Positions 1-7,418 of a stretch of 64,000 nucleotides of DNA are shown piece after piece. Position numbers and translations under genes: made by a program. The stretch lies in assembly GCF_004682045.1 (NCBI RefSeq), contig NZ_QUZT01000018.1, positions 1-64,000 of the forward strand. The letters run 5' to 3'. A model generated the notes under the pieces. The model saw only the letters and a list, made by a program, of their open reading frames with translations, did no database searches and was not told where the DNA came from. This DNA comes from Pseudomonas nabeulensis. Lineage in GTDB: Bacteria; Pseudomonadota; Gammaproteobacteria; Pseudomonadales; Pseudomonadaceae. Numbering within the stretch: position 1 is the stretch's first letter; the number at the start of each line of letters is the position of its first letter.

Positions 1-3
1 AAA

Positions 4-94
4 TGTGGGGGGGAGCTTGCTCCCGATGGCGGTGGGTCAGCTTGCAGGTGGGTTGACTGGTACACCGCCATCGGGGGCAAGCCCCCTCCCACAG
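4..94. repeat. REP pair (REPIN-like), copy A
   Basis: Two inverted palindromic units face each other: a left unit with GGGAGCTTGCTCCC followed by GATGGCGGTG, and a right unit with CACCGCCATC followed by GGGGGCAAGCCCCC, separated by about 30 bases. Together they can fold into one long hairpin. The same unit recurs near 46.5, 53.0 and 54.5 kb, always between genes. It lies downstream of the pvdP stop. The remaining bases up to the pvdP stop show nothing recognisable. Confidence 0.85.
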
Positions 95-152
95 GGGATC
101 AGCGGTGTACTCAATTTCCAAGCCTGACATAGAGCCAAATGTAGTGAGGCCG

Positions 153-1781
153 TTAAGCTTCGCGGGGCTTGATCTTGAGGTGCCGCGCATACCAAGGCCG
201 CTTCGGCACGCGTTTGAACAGTCCCTTCAGGGCATCGTTCTCATCACTGAACACAATTCGCAGCGCCAGCTTCATGGTTTCCGGATCCATCTCCATCGAC
301 CGCCCCATTTGCAACCCAGGCGTCGTGCTGCACCCGTGGGTATCCGGCCCCAACCAGGGGTCGCCCACCTCCACCCAGCGCCCCGGTGCGAACCAGGCCA
401 CGCCATTGACCTCCAGCCGGCTCACTTCCCCGGGGTTGAAGCGCTCGTGAGCGCGAAACCAGTCTTCGACACGGTCATCAATCCAGCCATGGAAGTGCCA
501 GAACACAGGGTTCACGTGGGAGGAAAACGGGTCACCAAGAAAGTCGTTCTCGGGCGCGTACCAGCGTGGGGCAAAGTCCGAGGGGTCGCGGGCAAAGGGC
601 ACCGGGCCGCCATTGGATGGGTCGCGAGGCACCGAGGCCCAACGCATGTGCAGCCAGTCGTGCAGGCCCAGCTCCATCTCGGAACCCAGTTGTCCCAAGG
701 TCAATTTGGCCAGGTAGCGCGGATCGCGGTACTGGGACTCCCAGACCTGAAAGTTGCTGTGATAGGTCTCGGCAGCTTTTATATCACTGACCCACTGGGT
801 GTATTCGGCATCGTCCGGTGCCGACCACGTGGGCGGCAGCGCAAAGCCATCCTGGTTGTCGAAGTAGCGCACGAAGCCCAGGCGATCACGTTCCAGGGCG
901 GGCTGGGGCTCGGGAAACGCGGGCCATGAGGGCAAGTCCTGCATGGAACGTGCGGTACCCAGCATGTGGCGGTGCATGAAGAAGAAATCGATGCCCGAGC
1001 CGTTACGGTCCTTGCGTTTGCCTCGGGCATCGCGCTCCTTGCCACGCGGGCCGGGTTGCCAGCCGATGCCCCGCAGCGCCTCGTGTTTTTCTTCGGAGAG
1101 TTTGTGCCACTTGTCACGGGTGGCGTGCCAGAGCTGGTGGAACAATCGGTGTTCGGGAGAGATCAGCCACGCAAGCAGCGTGGGGTTAAGCCCGATGCGT
1201 TGGCGCGCCTCAGGGAACAACTGCTTGTGGGCGACAAAGCGATGGTCGCGCTCGACCAGTGCCAAGGGCCGCTGTAAATCGAAGATCTGCCCACTGAGGG
1301 TTGTAGTGCCGGCATTGCCGAAGCTGGCCCAGACTTCATCGACCGTGGTCTTGAACTCATAGGCAGGCGAGCCGTCGGTGGTGTCGCGGTCGATCAGGCG
1401 CCAATAGAGCACATTGCCCGCTACGCCCGCCAAATCCCCCAATACGCGATAACGGGGCTCGCCCTCGCTGCGCAGATTGGCGGCGGTATCAAGATAGCCC
1501 CGCAGGCCACGACCGCGAGGCGCGATGTCCAGCAGCAGTTCCAGGCCTTGGTGCGGCAAGCCTTTGATAGCGGCATCACGCCCCTCCATGCGCAGGCTCC
1601 ATACGCCGCGCAAGGTGTCAGCCAGATGCTGGCCAGTGGTATCGGCCAGGTCTACGGTGGCTTCACCCGGAGTAATGGGGAATTCTTCGCGCGTCAGCTC
1701 GCGATGGGCGTAAAAGGCCGCCGGCACGGCGGCACTCGTCAGCGCCAAGCCTGCGATGAACCCACGTCGAGAGATCGTCAT
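153..1781 (-). CDS. pvdP: PvdP, periplasmic tyrosinase of pyoverdine maturation
   Basis: PvdP is the periplasmic copper tyrosinase that oxidises the D-Tyr/Dab part of ferribactin to form the pyoverdine chromophore. The 542-residue product begins with a twin-arginine signal (SRRGFIAG, then a hydrophobic stretch to about residue 25), as expected for export of a folded cuproenzyme. His-rich segments fit a type-3 copper site: H-R-L-F-H-Q-L-W-H near residue 210, F-M-H-R-H near 270, and N-P-V-F-W-H-F-H-G-W near 430. It is transcribed away from pvdM; the shared spacer carries a PvdS box for each direction. The neighbourhood pvdP/pvdM-pvdN-pvdO is the standard maturation block in Pseudomonas. Identity rests on recognition of the sequence and context; copper ligands were read by eye. 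Confidence 0.93.
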   Translation of the reverse strand: MTISRRGFIAGLALTSAAVPAAFYAHRELTREEFPITPGEATVDLADTTGQHLADTLRGVWSLRMEGRDAAIKGLPHQGLELLLDIAPRGRGLRGYLDTAANLRSEGEPRYRVLGDLAGVAGNVLYWRLIDRDTTDGSPAYEFKTTVDEVWASFGNAGTTTLSGQIFDLQRPLALVERDHRFVAHKQLFPEARQRIGLNPTLLAWLISPEHRLFHQLWHATRDKWHKLSEEKHEALRGIGWQPGPRGKERDARGKRKDRNGSGIDFFFMHRHMLGTARSMQDLPSWPAFPEPQPALERDRLGFVRYFDNQDGFALPPTWSAPDDAEYTQWVSDIKAAETYHSNFQVWESQYRDPRYLAKLTLGQLGSEMELGLHDWLHMRWASVPRDPSNGGPVPFARDPSDFAPRWYAPENDFLGDPFSSHVNPVFWHFHGWIDDRVEDWFRAHERFNPGEVSRLEVNGVAWFAPGRWVEVGDPWLGPDTHGCSTTPGLQMGRSMEMDPETMKLALRIVFSDENDALKGLFKRVPKRPWYARHLKIKPREA

Positions 1782-1816
1782 TGTCTACCTTAGGAAACGG
1801 CTTTATCAGAGCTAGA

Positions 1817-1840
1817 ACGTATGCATCGCGGAAAAATTTA
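1817..1840 (-). promoter_or_regulatory. PvdS (iron-starvation) promoter of pvdP
   Basis: On the minus strand the sequence is TAAAT, 16 bases, CGT, which matches the PvdS-dependent -35/-10 pattern exactly in both motif and spacing. It lies 36 bp upstream of the pvdP ATG and points toward it. Confidence 0.85.
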
Positions 1841-1859
1841 TAGCCTGCGCGACGGCACC

Positions 1860-1883
1860 TAAATTTCTCGCTCCATCGCTCGT
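1860..1883 (+). promoter_or_regulatory. PvdS (iron-starvation) promoter of pvdMNO
   Basis: TAAAT, 16 bases, CGT on the plus strand, 40 bp ahead of the pvdM ATG. It sits back to back with the pvdP promoter, 19 bp away, so both directions should be induced together under iron limitation. Confidence 0.87.
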
Positions 1884-1923
1884 TCTTCCCAGATAGCAAA
1901 GGCCTCAACCGACTGAGACGGCA

Positions 1924-3267
1924 ATGACAAAACCACGTTCAAAAAAGGCACTGTATATAGGCCTGCCCCTGGCGCTGGCCATCGGGGCCGGGGCCGGTTT
2001 CCTGGCTTGGGACCATTGGTTCAGGAGCGATTACCCGCTTGCGGTGATCAAGCAGGCCAACGAACTGCAAGAGCGCGTGTTGTCCTTCGACAGCCATATC
2101 ACCGTGCCTCTGGACTTCGGCACTGCCGGCAAGGAGGCCGACAAGGATGGCAGCGGCCAGTTTGACCTGGTCAAGGCCAACCGGGGGCGCCTGTCCGGTG
2201 CGGCGCTGACGATCTTCGGCTGGCCGGAGATGTGGAACGGGCCAAACGCGCCACACAAACCCACCGATGGTTTTGTCGACGAGGCCCGCAACCAACAAGA
2301 GGTGCGCTACAAGATCATCTCGGGCATGGTGCGTGACTACCCCAATCAGGTTGGCATTGCCTACACCCCCGAGGATTTCCGGCGGCTGCACGGCGAAGGC
2401 AAGTTTGCGATCTTTATCAGCATGCTCAACGCCTACCCGCTGGGCAACGATTTGAACCAGCTGGACCTGTGGGCCGCGCGCGGCATGCGCATGTTCGGGT
2501 TCAGTTATGTGGGCAACAATACCTGGTCCGATTCATCACGCCCGCTGCCCTTCTTCAATGACACCACCGACGCGCTCGACGGCCTGTCGGACCTTGGCCA
2601 GCAAGCGGTGCACCGCCTCAATGACCTGGGGGTGATCATCGACGTTTCGCAAATGTCGACCAAGGCCCTGGAGCAGGTCGCACGCTTGAGCCGCACGCCC
2701 ATGGTCGCCTCCCACTCCGCGCCTCGCGCAGCGGTGGATATCCCGCGCAACCTCAGCGACAAAGAAATGCAATTGATCAAGCAGAGCGGCGGCGTGGTGC
2801 AAGTGGTCGGCTTCGGTACCTATCTGCGCCCACTGACGCAGAAGACCCAGGAAAAACTCAATACGCTGCGTGCGCATTTCGACCTGCCGCCCCTGCCCAA
2901 CCTGCACGTGGCACTGATGCCGGGCGATCCGATCATTGCGGCCTGGCCCGAGCAGAAGTTCGGTGAGTACGCCAGCAGCCTGTACGCGATCCTCGAAGAC
3001 GAACCCAAGGCCACCCTCAAGGACCTGGGTGACGCCATCGACTACACCGTGCGCAAGATCGGCATCGATCATGTGGGCATTGCTTCAGACTTCAACGATG
3101 GCGGCGGGATCGCAGGCTGGGACAACGTCGGCGAGATCCGCAACGTCACCGCCGAGCTGCTGCAACGGGGCTACTCGGAAGCCGATATCGCCAAGTTGTG
3201 GGGCGGCAACTTCCTGCGGGTCTGGGCCGAGGTCCAGCAAGCCGCCAAACCCGTCGCTCAGCGCTGA
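1924..3267 (+). CDS. pvdM: PvdM, membrane-dipeptidase-like pyoverdine maturation protein
   Basis: PvdM is a periplasmic member of the renal/membrane dipeptidase family needed for pyoverdine maturation; it is reported to support PvdP-dependent oxidation rather than to act as a generic peptidase. The 447-residue product has one N-terminal hydrophobic segment (about residues 9-29) that is a signal anchor or uncleaved signal. The dipeptidase fold is recognisable by F-D-S-H-I near residue 54, where the family has a D-x-H metal pair, by A-S-H-S-A-P-R near residue 262, and by D-H-V-G-I-A-S-D-F near 383. It is the first gene of the pvdM-pvdN-pvdO run, directly behind a PvdS box. pvdN follows after 30 bp, so co-transcription is likely. 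Confidence 0.92.
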   Translation: MTKPRSKKALYIGLPLALAIGAGAGFLAWDHWFRSDYPLAVIKQANELQERVLSFDSHITVPLDFGTAGKEADKDGSGQFDLVKANRGRLSGAALTIFGWPEMWNGPNAPHKPTDGFVDEARNQQEVRYKIISGMVRDYPNQVGIAYTPEDFRRLHGEGKFAIFISMLNAYPLGNDLNQLDLWAARGMRMFGFSYVGNNTWSDSSRPLPFFNDTTDALDGLSDLGQQAVHRLNDLGVIIDVSQMSTKALEQVARLSRTPMVASHSAPRAAVDIPRNLSDKEMQLIKQSGGVVQVVGFGTYLRPLTQKTQEKLNTLRAHFDLPPLPNLHVALMPGDPIIAAWPEQKFGEYASSLYAILEDEPKATLKDLGDAIDYTVRKIGIDHVGIASDFNDGGGIAGWDNVGEIRNVTAELLQRGYSEADIAKLWGGNFLRVWAEVQQAAKPVAQR

Positions 3268-3297
3268 CATACTTTCTTTCCCAAGCGAATCGACTTC

Positions 3298-4578
3298 ATG
3301 ACTGACCGCCGCACATTTCTCAAGCAGGCCGGCCTTCTCGCTGCCAGCCTGCCCCTGGGCGCCGCCTTCGCCCCCCAGGCTTTCGGCACGCAGCCGCCCG
3401 CGGGCAGCCAGGATAAGTGGACCGAACTGCGCCAGCTGTTCAACCAGGATCCGGCCTACCTGCATTTCTCCAACTTTCTGATCACCTCCCACCCCAAACC
3501 CGTGCGCGAGGCCATCGAACGCCACCGGGCCGACCTCGACCGCAACCCGGCCCTGGCCATGGATTGGGAGCTTGAACACACCTGGAAATGCGAGGCTCAG
3601 GTACGTGAATGGGCTGGCCGCTACGTGCAGGCCAAGCCCGCACAAATCGCCCTCACCGGCAGCACCACCGAAGGCCTGGCGATGATCTACGGGGGCATCC
3701 ACGTGCGGCCCGACCAGGAAATTCTGACCACCGTCCATGAGCACTACTCCACACGCAACAGCCTGGAGTTCCGGGTGCGCAAGGAAGGCACCCAGGTGCG
3801 CAAGATCAAACTGTTTGAGGATGCTTACCGGGTCTCGGCAGACGAAGTGCTCGGTTCGATTGACCGCGCCATCCGCCCCAACACGCGCGTGCTGGGCATG
3901 ACCTGGGTGCAGTCGGGTAGCGGCGTCAAGCTGCCCATTGGGGAAATCGGCAAGCTGGTGGAAGAACGCAACCGCCAGCGGGAAGAGAAGGACCGCATTC
4001 TCTATGTGGTCGACGGTGTCCACGGGTTTGGTGTTGAAGACCTGGCGTTTCCGGATATGCACTGCGATTTTTTCATTGCCGGCACCCACAAATGGATGTT
4101 CGGACCCCGAGGCACCGGGATCATTTGCGCTCGCTCCGAAATACTCACGGACGTGACCCCCACCGAACCGACCTTTTCCCAGGACACCGACTTCGCCACC
4201 AGCATGACCCCCGGCGGCTACCACGCATTCGAACATCGCTGGGCACTGGACGAAGCCTTCAAACTGCATTTGCAACTGGGCAAGGCCGACGTGCAGGCGC
4301 GTATCCATGAACTCAACAGCTACCTCAAGAGCCGCCTGCAACAACACCGCCAGATTGAGCTGGTGACCCCGCTCAGCCCCGCTCTGTCAGCCGGCTTTAC
4401 CTTCTTCCGGGTCAAGGGCCAGGACAGCGAAAAAGTCGCCGCCCACCTGATGCAACAACGCGTGGTGGTCGACGCGGTGCACCGCGACGCCGGCCCGGTG
4501 GTGCGTACCGCCCCCGGCCTGCTGAACGACGAACAGCAGATCGACCGCCTGATGGCGGTGCTTGAACAAACCCTATGA
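3298..4578 (+). CDS. pvdN: PvdN, Tat-exported PLP enzyme
   Basis: PvdN is a pyridoxal-phosphate enzyme of the aminotransferase class V/isopenicillin-epimerase fold. It works in the periplasm and converts the chromophore-attached glutamate side chain to succinamide. The 426-residue protein starts with a twin-arginine signal (D-R-R-T-F-L-K, then a hydrophobic run ending near A-F-A), unusual for a PLP enzyme and characteristic of PvdN. The cofactor lysine is the K of G-T-H-K-W-M-F near residue 264, and V-V-D-G-V-H-G near 239 is the usual pyridine-nitrogen Asp motif. It sits between pvdM and pvdO on the same strand with short gaps, consistent with one iron-regulated operon. Confidence 0.93.
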   Translation: MTDRRTFLKQAGLLAASLPLGAAFAPQAFGTQPPAGSQDKWTELRQLFNQDPAYLHFSNFLITSHPKPVREAIERHRADLDRNPALAMDWELEHTWKCEAQVREWAGRYVQAKPAQIALTGSTTEGLAMIYGGIHVRPDQEILTTVHEHYSTRNSLEFRVRKEGTQVRKIKLFEDAYRVSADEVLGSIDRAIRPNTRVLGMTWVQSGSGVKLPIGEIGKLVEERNRQREEKDRILYVVDGVHGFGVEDLAFPDMHCDFFIAGTHKWMFGPRGTGIICARSEILTDVTPTEPTFSQDTDFATSMTPGGYHAFEHRWALDEAFKLHLQLGKADVQARIHELNSYLKSRLQQHRQIELVTPLSPALSAGFTFFRVKGQDSEKVAAHLMQQRVVVDAVHRDAGPVVRTAPGLLNDEQQIDRLMAVLEQTL

Positions 4579-4585
4579 CCCGAAA

Positions 4586-4606
4586 CGCCCCGAGGCGCCC
4601 TTTTTT
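4586..4606 (+). terminator. weak hairpin plus T-run between pvdN and pvdO
   Basis: A four-base stem, CGCC/GGCG with a four-base loop, is followed by CCC and six T. The stem is short, so it may only attenuate or be accidental; pvdO probably remains in the operon. Confidence 0.3.
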
Positions 4607-4624
4607 CCTTTATAGAGACGACTC

Positions 4625-5515
4625 ATGAACAAAGTCCCACTGCCTACTCGCCAGTCCCGCTCCCTGCGCGGGCTGCTGGCCCTGTCCCTGGCGACCCTGC
4701 TCGCGGGTGCCGCCCACGCAGCACCGACACCCGCACCCGGCAAGGTGTTCAAGGACTGCAAGAACTGCCCGGAAATGGTGGTGCTACCCGCTGGCAGCTA
4801 CGTGATGGGCACGCCGGAGGGTGAAGTCGGCAAGGAAGGCGACGAAAGCCCGCAACATACCGTGACCTTCGCCAAACCCTTTGCCATGAGCCGCTTCCAC
4901 GTCACCGCCGGGGAACTGGACGCTTACATCCGTGAAAGCGGTGTGGTGATCAAGGATGGCGACACCCGCCCAGGACGCCTGTGCCAAGCCAGCAAGCCCC
5001 GTTACAAACAGGGACCGCGCCAGCCAGCGGTGTGCATCGATTACTTCGAAGTCCAGGCCTATGCCGACTGGCTGTCGAAGAAAACCGGGCACACGTACCG
5101 CATGGTCAGCGAGGCCGAACGCGAATATGCCGCCCGGGCCGGCACTACCGGGCCCTTCCCCTTCCCTTTCGATGAGGAAGGCCAGTACCAGATCAGCAAA
5201 CACGCCAATACCTATGGCCCCAAGGACGGCTATACCTACAGCGCCCCCGTGGGCAGCTACCCGCCTAACGCCTTCGGCATGTACGACATGCATGGCAACG
5301 TCTACGAGTGGGTCGCCGACTGCTGGCACCCCAACTACGAAGGCGCCCCCACCGACGGCAGCGCCTGGCTGACGGGCGGTGACTGCAACGACGCCCATAT
5401 CCGTGGCAATGACTGGGGCGAAGCGCCGGTGTTCTCCCGCTCCGGGAATCGCAACAGCCGAGAGAAAAATGTCAGAGGTGATTTCCTCGGGTTCCGCGTC
5501 GCACGGGAACTCTGA
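4625..5515 (+). CDS. pvdO: PvdO, FGE-sulfatase-fold pyoverdine maturation protein
   Basis: PvdO belongs to the formylglycine-generating-enzyme (FGE-sulfatase/SUMF1) fold and acts in the periplasm in the last oxidation of the chromophore (dihydropyoverdine to pyoverdine). The 296-residue product has a Sec-type signal (basic start, hydrophobic L-L-A-L-S-L-A-T-L-L-A-G-A, cleavage probably after A-H-A near residue 33). Fold hallmarks include M-V-V-L-P-A-G-S-Y-V-M-G near residue 60, A-Y-A-D-W-L-S near 145, D-M-H-G-N-V-Y-E-W-V near 222, and a C-terminal G-F-R-V-A. It closes the pvdMNO run. A small palindrome and a new PvdS box follow before pvdE. Confidence 0.92.
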   Translation: MNKVPLPTRQSRSLRGLLALSLATLLAGAAHAAPTPAPGKVFKDCKNCPEMVVLPAGSYVMGTPEGEVGKEGDESPQHTVTFAKPFAMSRFHVTAGELDAYIRESGVVIKDGDTRPGRLCQASKPRYKQGPRQPAVCIDYFEVQAYADWLSKKTGHTYRMVSEAEREYAARAGTTGPFPFPFDEEGQYQISKHANTYGPKDGYTYSAPVGSYPPNAFGMYDMHGNVYEWVADCWHPNYEGAPTDGSAWLTGGDCNDAHIRGNDWGEAPVFSRSGNRNSREKNVRGDFLGFRVAREL

Positions 5516-5529
5516 ACCTTCTGCGTCCC

Positions 5530-5549
5530 GTGGCGAGCCCGCTCGCCAC
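5530..5549. repeat. short GTGGCGAG palindrome
   Basis: GTGGCGAG, four bases, CTCGCCAC: a perfect 8-bp stem just after the pvdO stop. It could weakly end pvdO transcription although it lacks a T-run, or be half of a repeat unit. Confidence 0.5.
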
Positions 5550-5556
5550 ACTGCCC

Positions 5557-5580
5557 TAAATCCCGCCTGCCGCCCTTCGT
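5557..5580 (+). promoter_or_regulatory. PvdS (iron-starvation) promoter of pvdE
   Basis: TAAAT, 16 bases, CGT on the plus strand, 84 bp ahead of the pvdE ATG. It shows that pvdE has its own iron-starvation promoter and need not depend on read-through from pvdO. Confidence 0.87.
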
Positions 5581-5664
5581 CTAGTTGCTAAGAACCCTCC
5601 AGAAATCCAAGCCCTTCGGGTCGTTCGTGCCGGATTTCGGGCATTCCCCACACAGGAATTTTTC

Positions 5665-7323
5665 ATGACCAGCCAACCTCGCGGCGCCATCAGCGAACTT
5701 TTCGCCCTGCTCAAACCTTTCTGGCCCATCGTGACGCTCTCGATTGTGCTGGGCATGGTGGGTGGCTTGGCCATCACCACCCTGCTGGCGACCATCAATA
5801 CCTCACTGCACTCGGACACCGGTCTCACCCAGGGGGTGGTGCTGCTGTTCGCCGGCCTTTGTGTGCTGGCCTTGGCCAGTTCGATTTTCTCGGATATCGG
5901 CACTAACTACGTCGGCCAGAAAATCATTGCCCGGCTGCGCAAGGAACTGGGGGAGAAAGTGCTCTCGGCGCCTATCGAGCAGATCGAGCGCTATCGCAAC
6001 CACCGGCTGATCCCGGTGCTGACCCACGACATCGACACCATCAGCGACTTCTCCTTCGCCTTTGCGCCGCTGGCCATTTCCTTCACCGTGACCCTCGGTT
6101 GCCTGGGTTACCTGGCAATGCTGTCGTGGCCAATGTTTGTGATCATGCTGATCGCCATCGTCATCGGCAGCGTCGCGCAATACATCGCGCGCGCCCGTGG
6201 CATGAGCGGCTTCTATGCGGCGCGGGAGCAGGAAGAAGAGCTGCAAAAGCACTACACCGCGATTGCCTCCGGCGCCAAGGAGCTGCGCATCCATCGCCCC
6301 CGTCGCCACCGCATGAATGTCGATGGCATCCAGGCCGCCGCCAACAGCATCTGCGACACCCAGGTTCGCTCGGTGAACATCTTTATCGTCGCCAAGACCT
6401 TCGGCTCCATGCTGTTCTTCGTGGTGATCGGCCTGGCCCTGGCCTTGCAGGCCTACTGGCCGAGCGCCGACAAAAGCGTGATGAGCGGTTTCGTGCTGGT
6501 ACTGCTGTATATGAAGGGGCCACTGGAGCACTTGATTGGAACGCTGCCGATTGTCAGCCGTGCGCAGATCGCCTTCCGACGCATTGCCGACCTGTCGGAG
6601 CGCTTTTCCTCGCCGGAGCCGCATCTGTTGCTCAGTGATGCCGAAGCGCCGAAAGCCTCGGTGCATAGCCTGGAACTGAACAATGTGCGCTTTGACTTCC
6701 CTCCCGTGGAGGGCAGCGAGCCATTTCGCCTGGGTCCGGTAAACCTGAACATCAAGCAAGGCGACATCATCTTCATCGTCGGCGAAAACGGTTGCGGCAA
6801 GACCACCTTGATCAAGTTGCTGCTGGGGCTCTATGCGCCGCAACAGGGCGAAGTGCGCCTCAACGGCCGACCGGTGACGGCTGAAAACCGGGACGACTAC
6901 CGCCAGTTGTTCACCACCATCTTCGCCGACTACTACCTGTTCGATGACCTGGTACGTGACGGCCTGCACATTCCCGACACCGCCAACCAGTACCTGCAAC
7001 GTCTGGAGATCGCCCACAAGGTCAGCATCAAGGACGGTGCCTTCACCACCACCGACCTTTCCACCGGCCAACGCAAACGCCTGGCACTGGTCAATGCCTG
7101 GCTCGAAGAACGCCCCGTACTGGTGTTTGACGAATGGGCGGCCGACCAGGACCCGACCTTCCGCCGGATTTTCTATACCGAGCTGCTGCCCGACCTCAAG
7201 CGCCTGGGCAAAACCATCATCGTCATCAGCCACGACGATCGCTATTTCGATATAGCCGACCAGCTGGTGCACATGAGTGCCGGGAAGGTCAGCGCCCAAC
7301 AACAGGAAATCGCCACTGTTTAA
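5665..7323 (+). CDS. pvdE: PvdE, inner-membrane ABC exporter of the pyoverdine precursor
   Basis: PvdE moves the acylated ferribactin precursor from cytoplasm to periplasm, where PvdP, PvdN, PvdO and PvdM act. The 552-residue product is a fused half-transporter: about six membrane helices in residues 15-310 and an ATPase from about 330 on. Visible ATPase motifs are Walker A (G-E-N-G-C-G-K-T-T) near residue 373, the signature loop L-S-T-G-Q near 468 (a variant of LSGGQ), and Walker B with its catalytic Glu (V-L-V-F-D-E-W) near 488. The ATG follows an AGGAA ribosome site. It precedes fpvA with a 95-bp gap. Confidence 0.93.
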   Translation: MTSQPRGAISELFALLKPFWPIVTLSIVLGMVGGLAITTLLATINTSLHSDTGLTQGVVLLFAGLCVLALASSIFSDIGTNYVGQKIIARLRKELGEKVLSAPIEQIERYRNHRLIPVLTHDIDTISDFSFAFAPLAISFTVTLGCLGYLAMLSWPMFVIMLIAIVIGSVAQYIARARGMSGFYAAREQEEELQKHYTAIASGAKELRIHRPRRHRMNVDGIQAAANSICDTQVRSVNIFIVAKTFGSMLFFVVIGLALALQAYWPSADKSVMSGFVLVLLYMKGPLEHLIGTLPIVSRAQIAFRRIADLSERFSSPEPHLLLSDAEAPKASVHSLELNNVRFDFPPVEGSEPFRLGPVNLNIKQGDIIFIVGENGCGKTTLIKLLLGLYAPQQGEVRLNGRPVTAENRDDYRQLFTTIFADYYLFDDLVRDGLHIPDTANQYLQRLEIAHKVSIKDGAFTTTDLSTGQRKRLALVNAWLEERPVLVFDEWAADQDPTFRRIFYTELLPDLKRLGKTIIVISHDDRYFDIADQLVHMSAGKVSAQQQEIATV

Positions 7324-7418
7324 TTTCCGGTTTTTCCAGGGACGTGCGTCTTATTAGTTGATTGAGAAACAATCTCACTACCTTTAACCACTGCCGACCA
7401 TCAAGAGCACTTTTTAAA

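Noticed and set aside
7360-7374. GATTG-AGAAA-CAATC inverted repeat before fpvA as a Fur box
   Set aside because: Only 5-bp arms and poor likeness to the 19-bp Fur consensus; too weak to list as a site.
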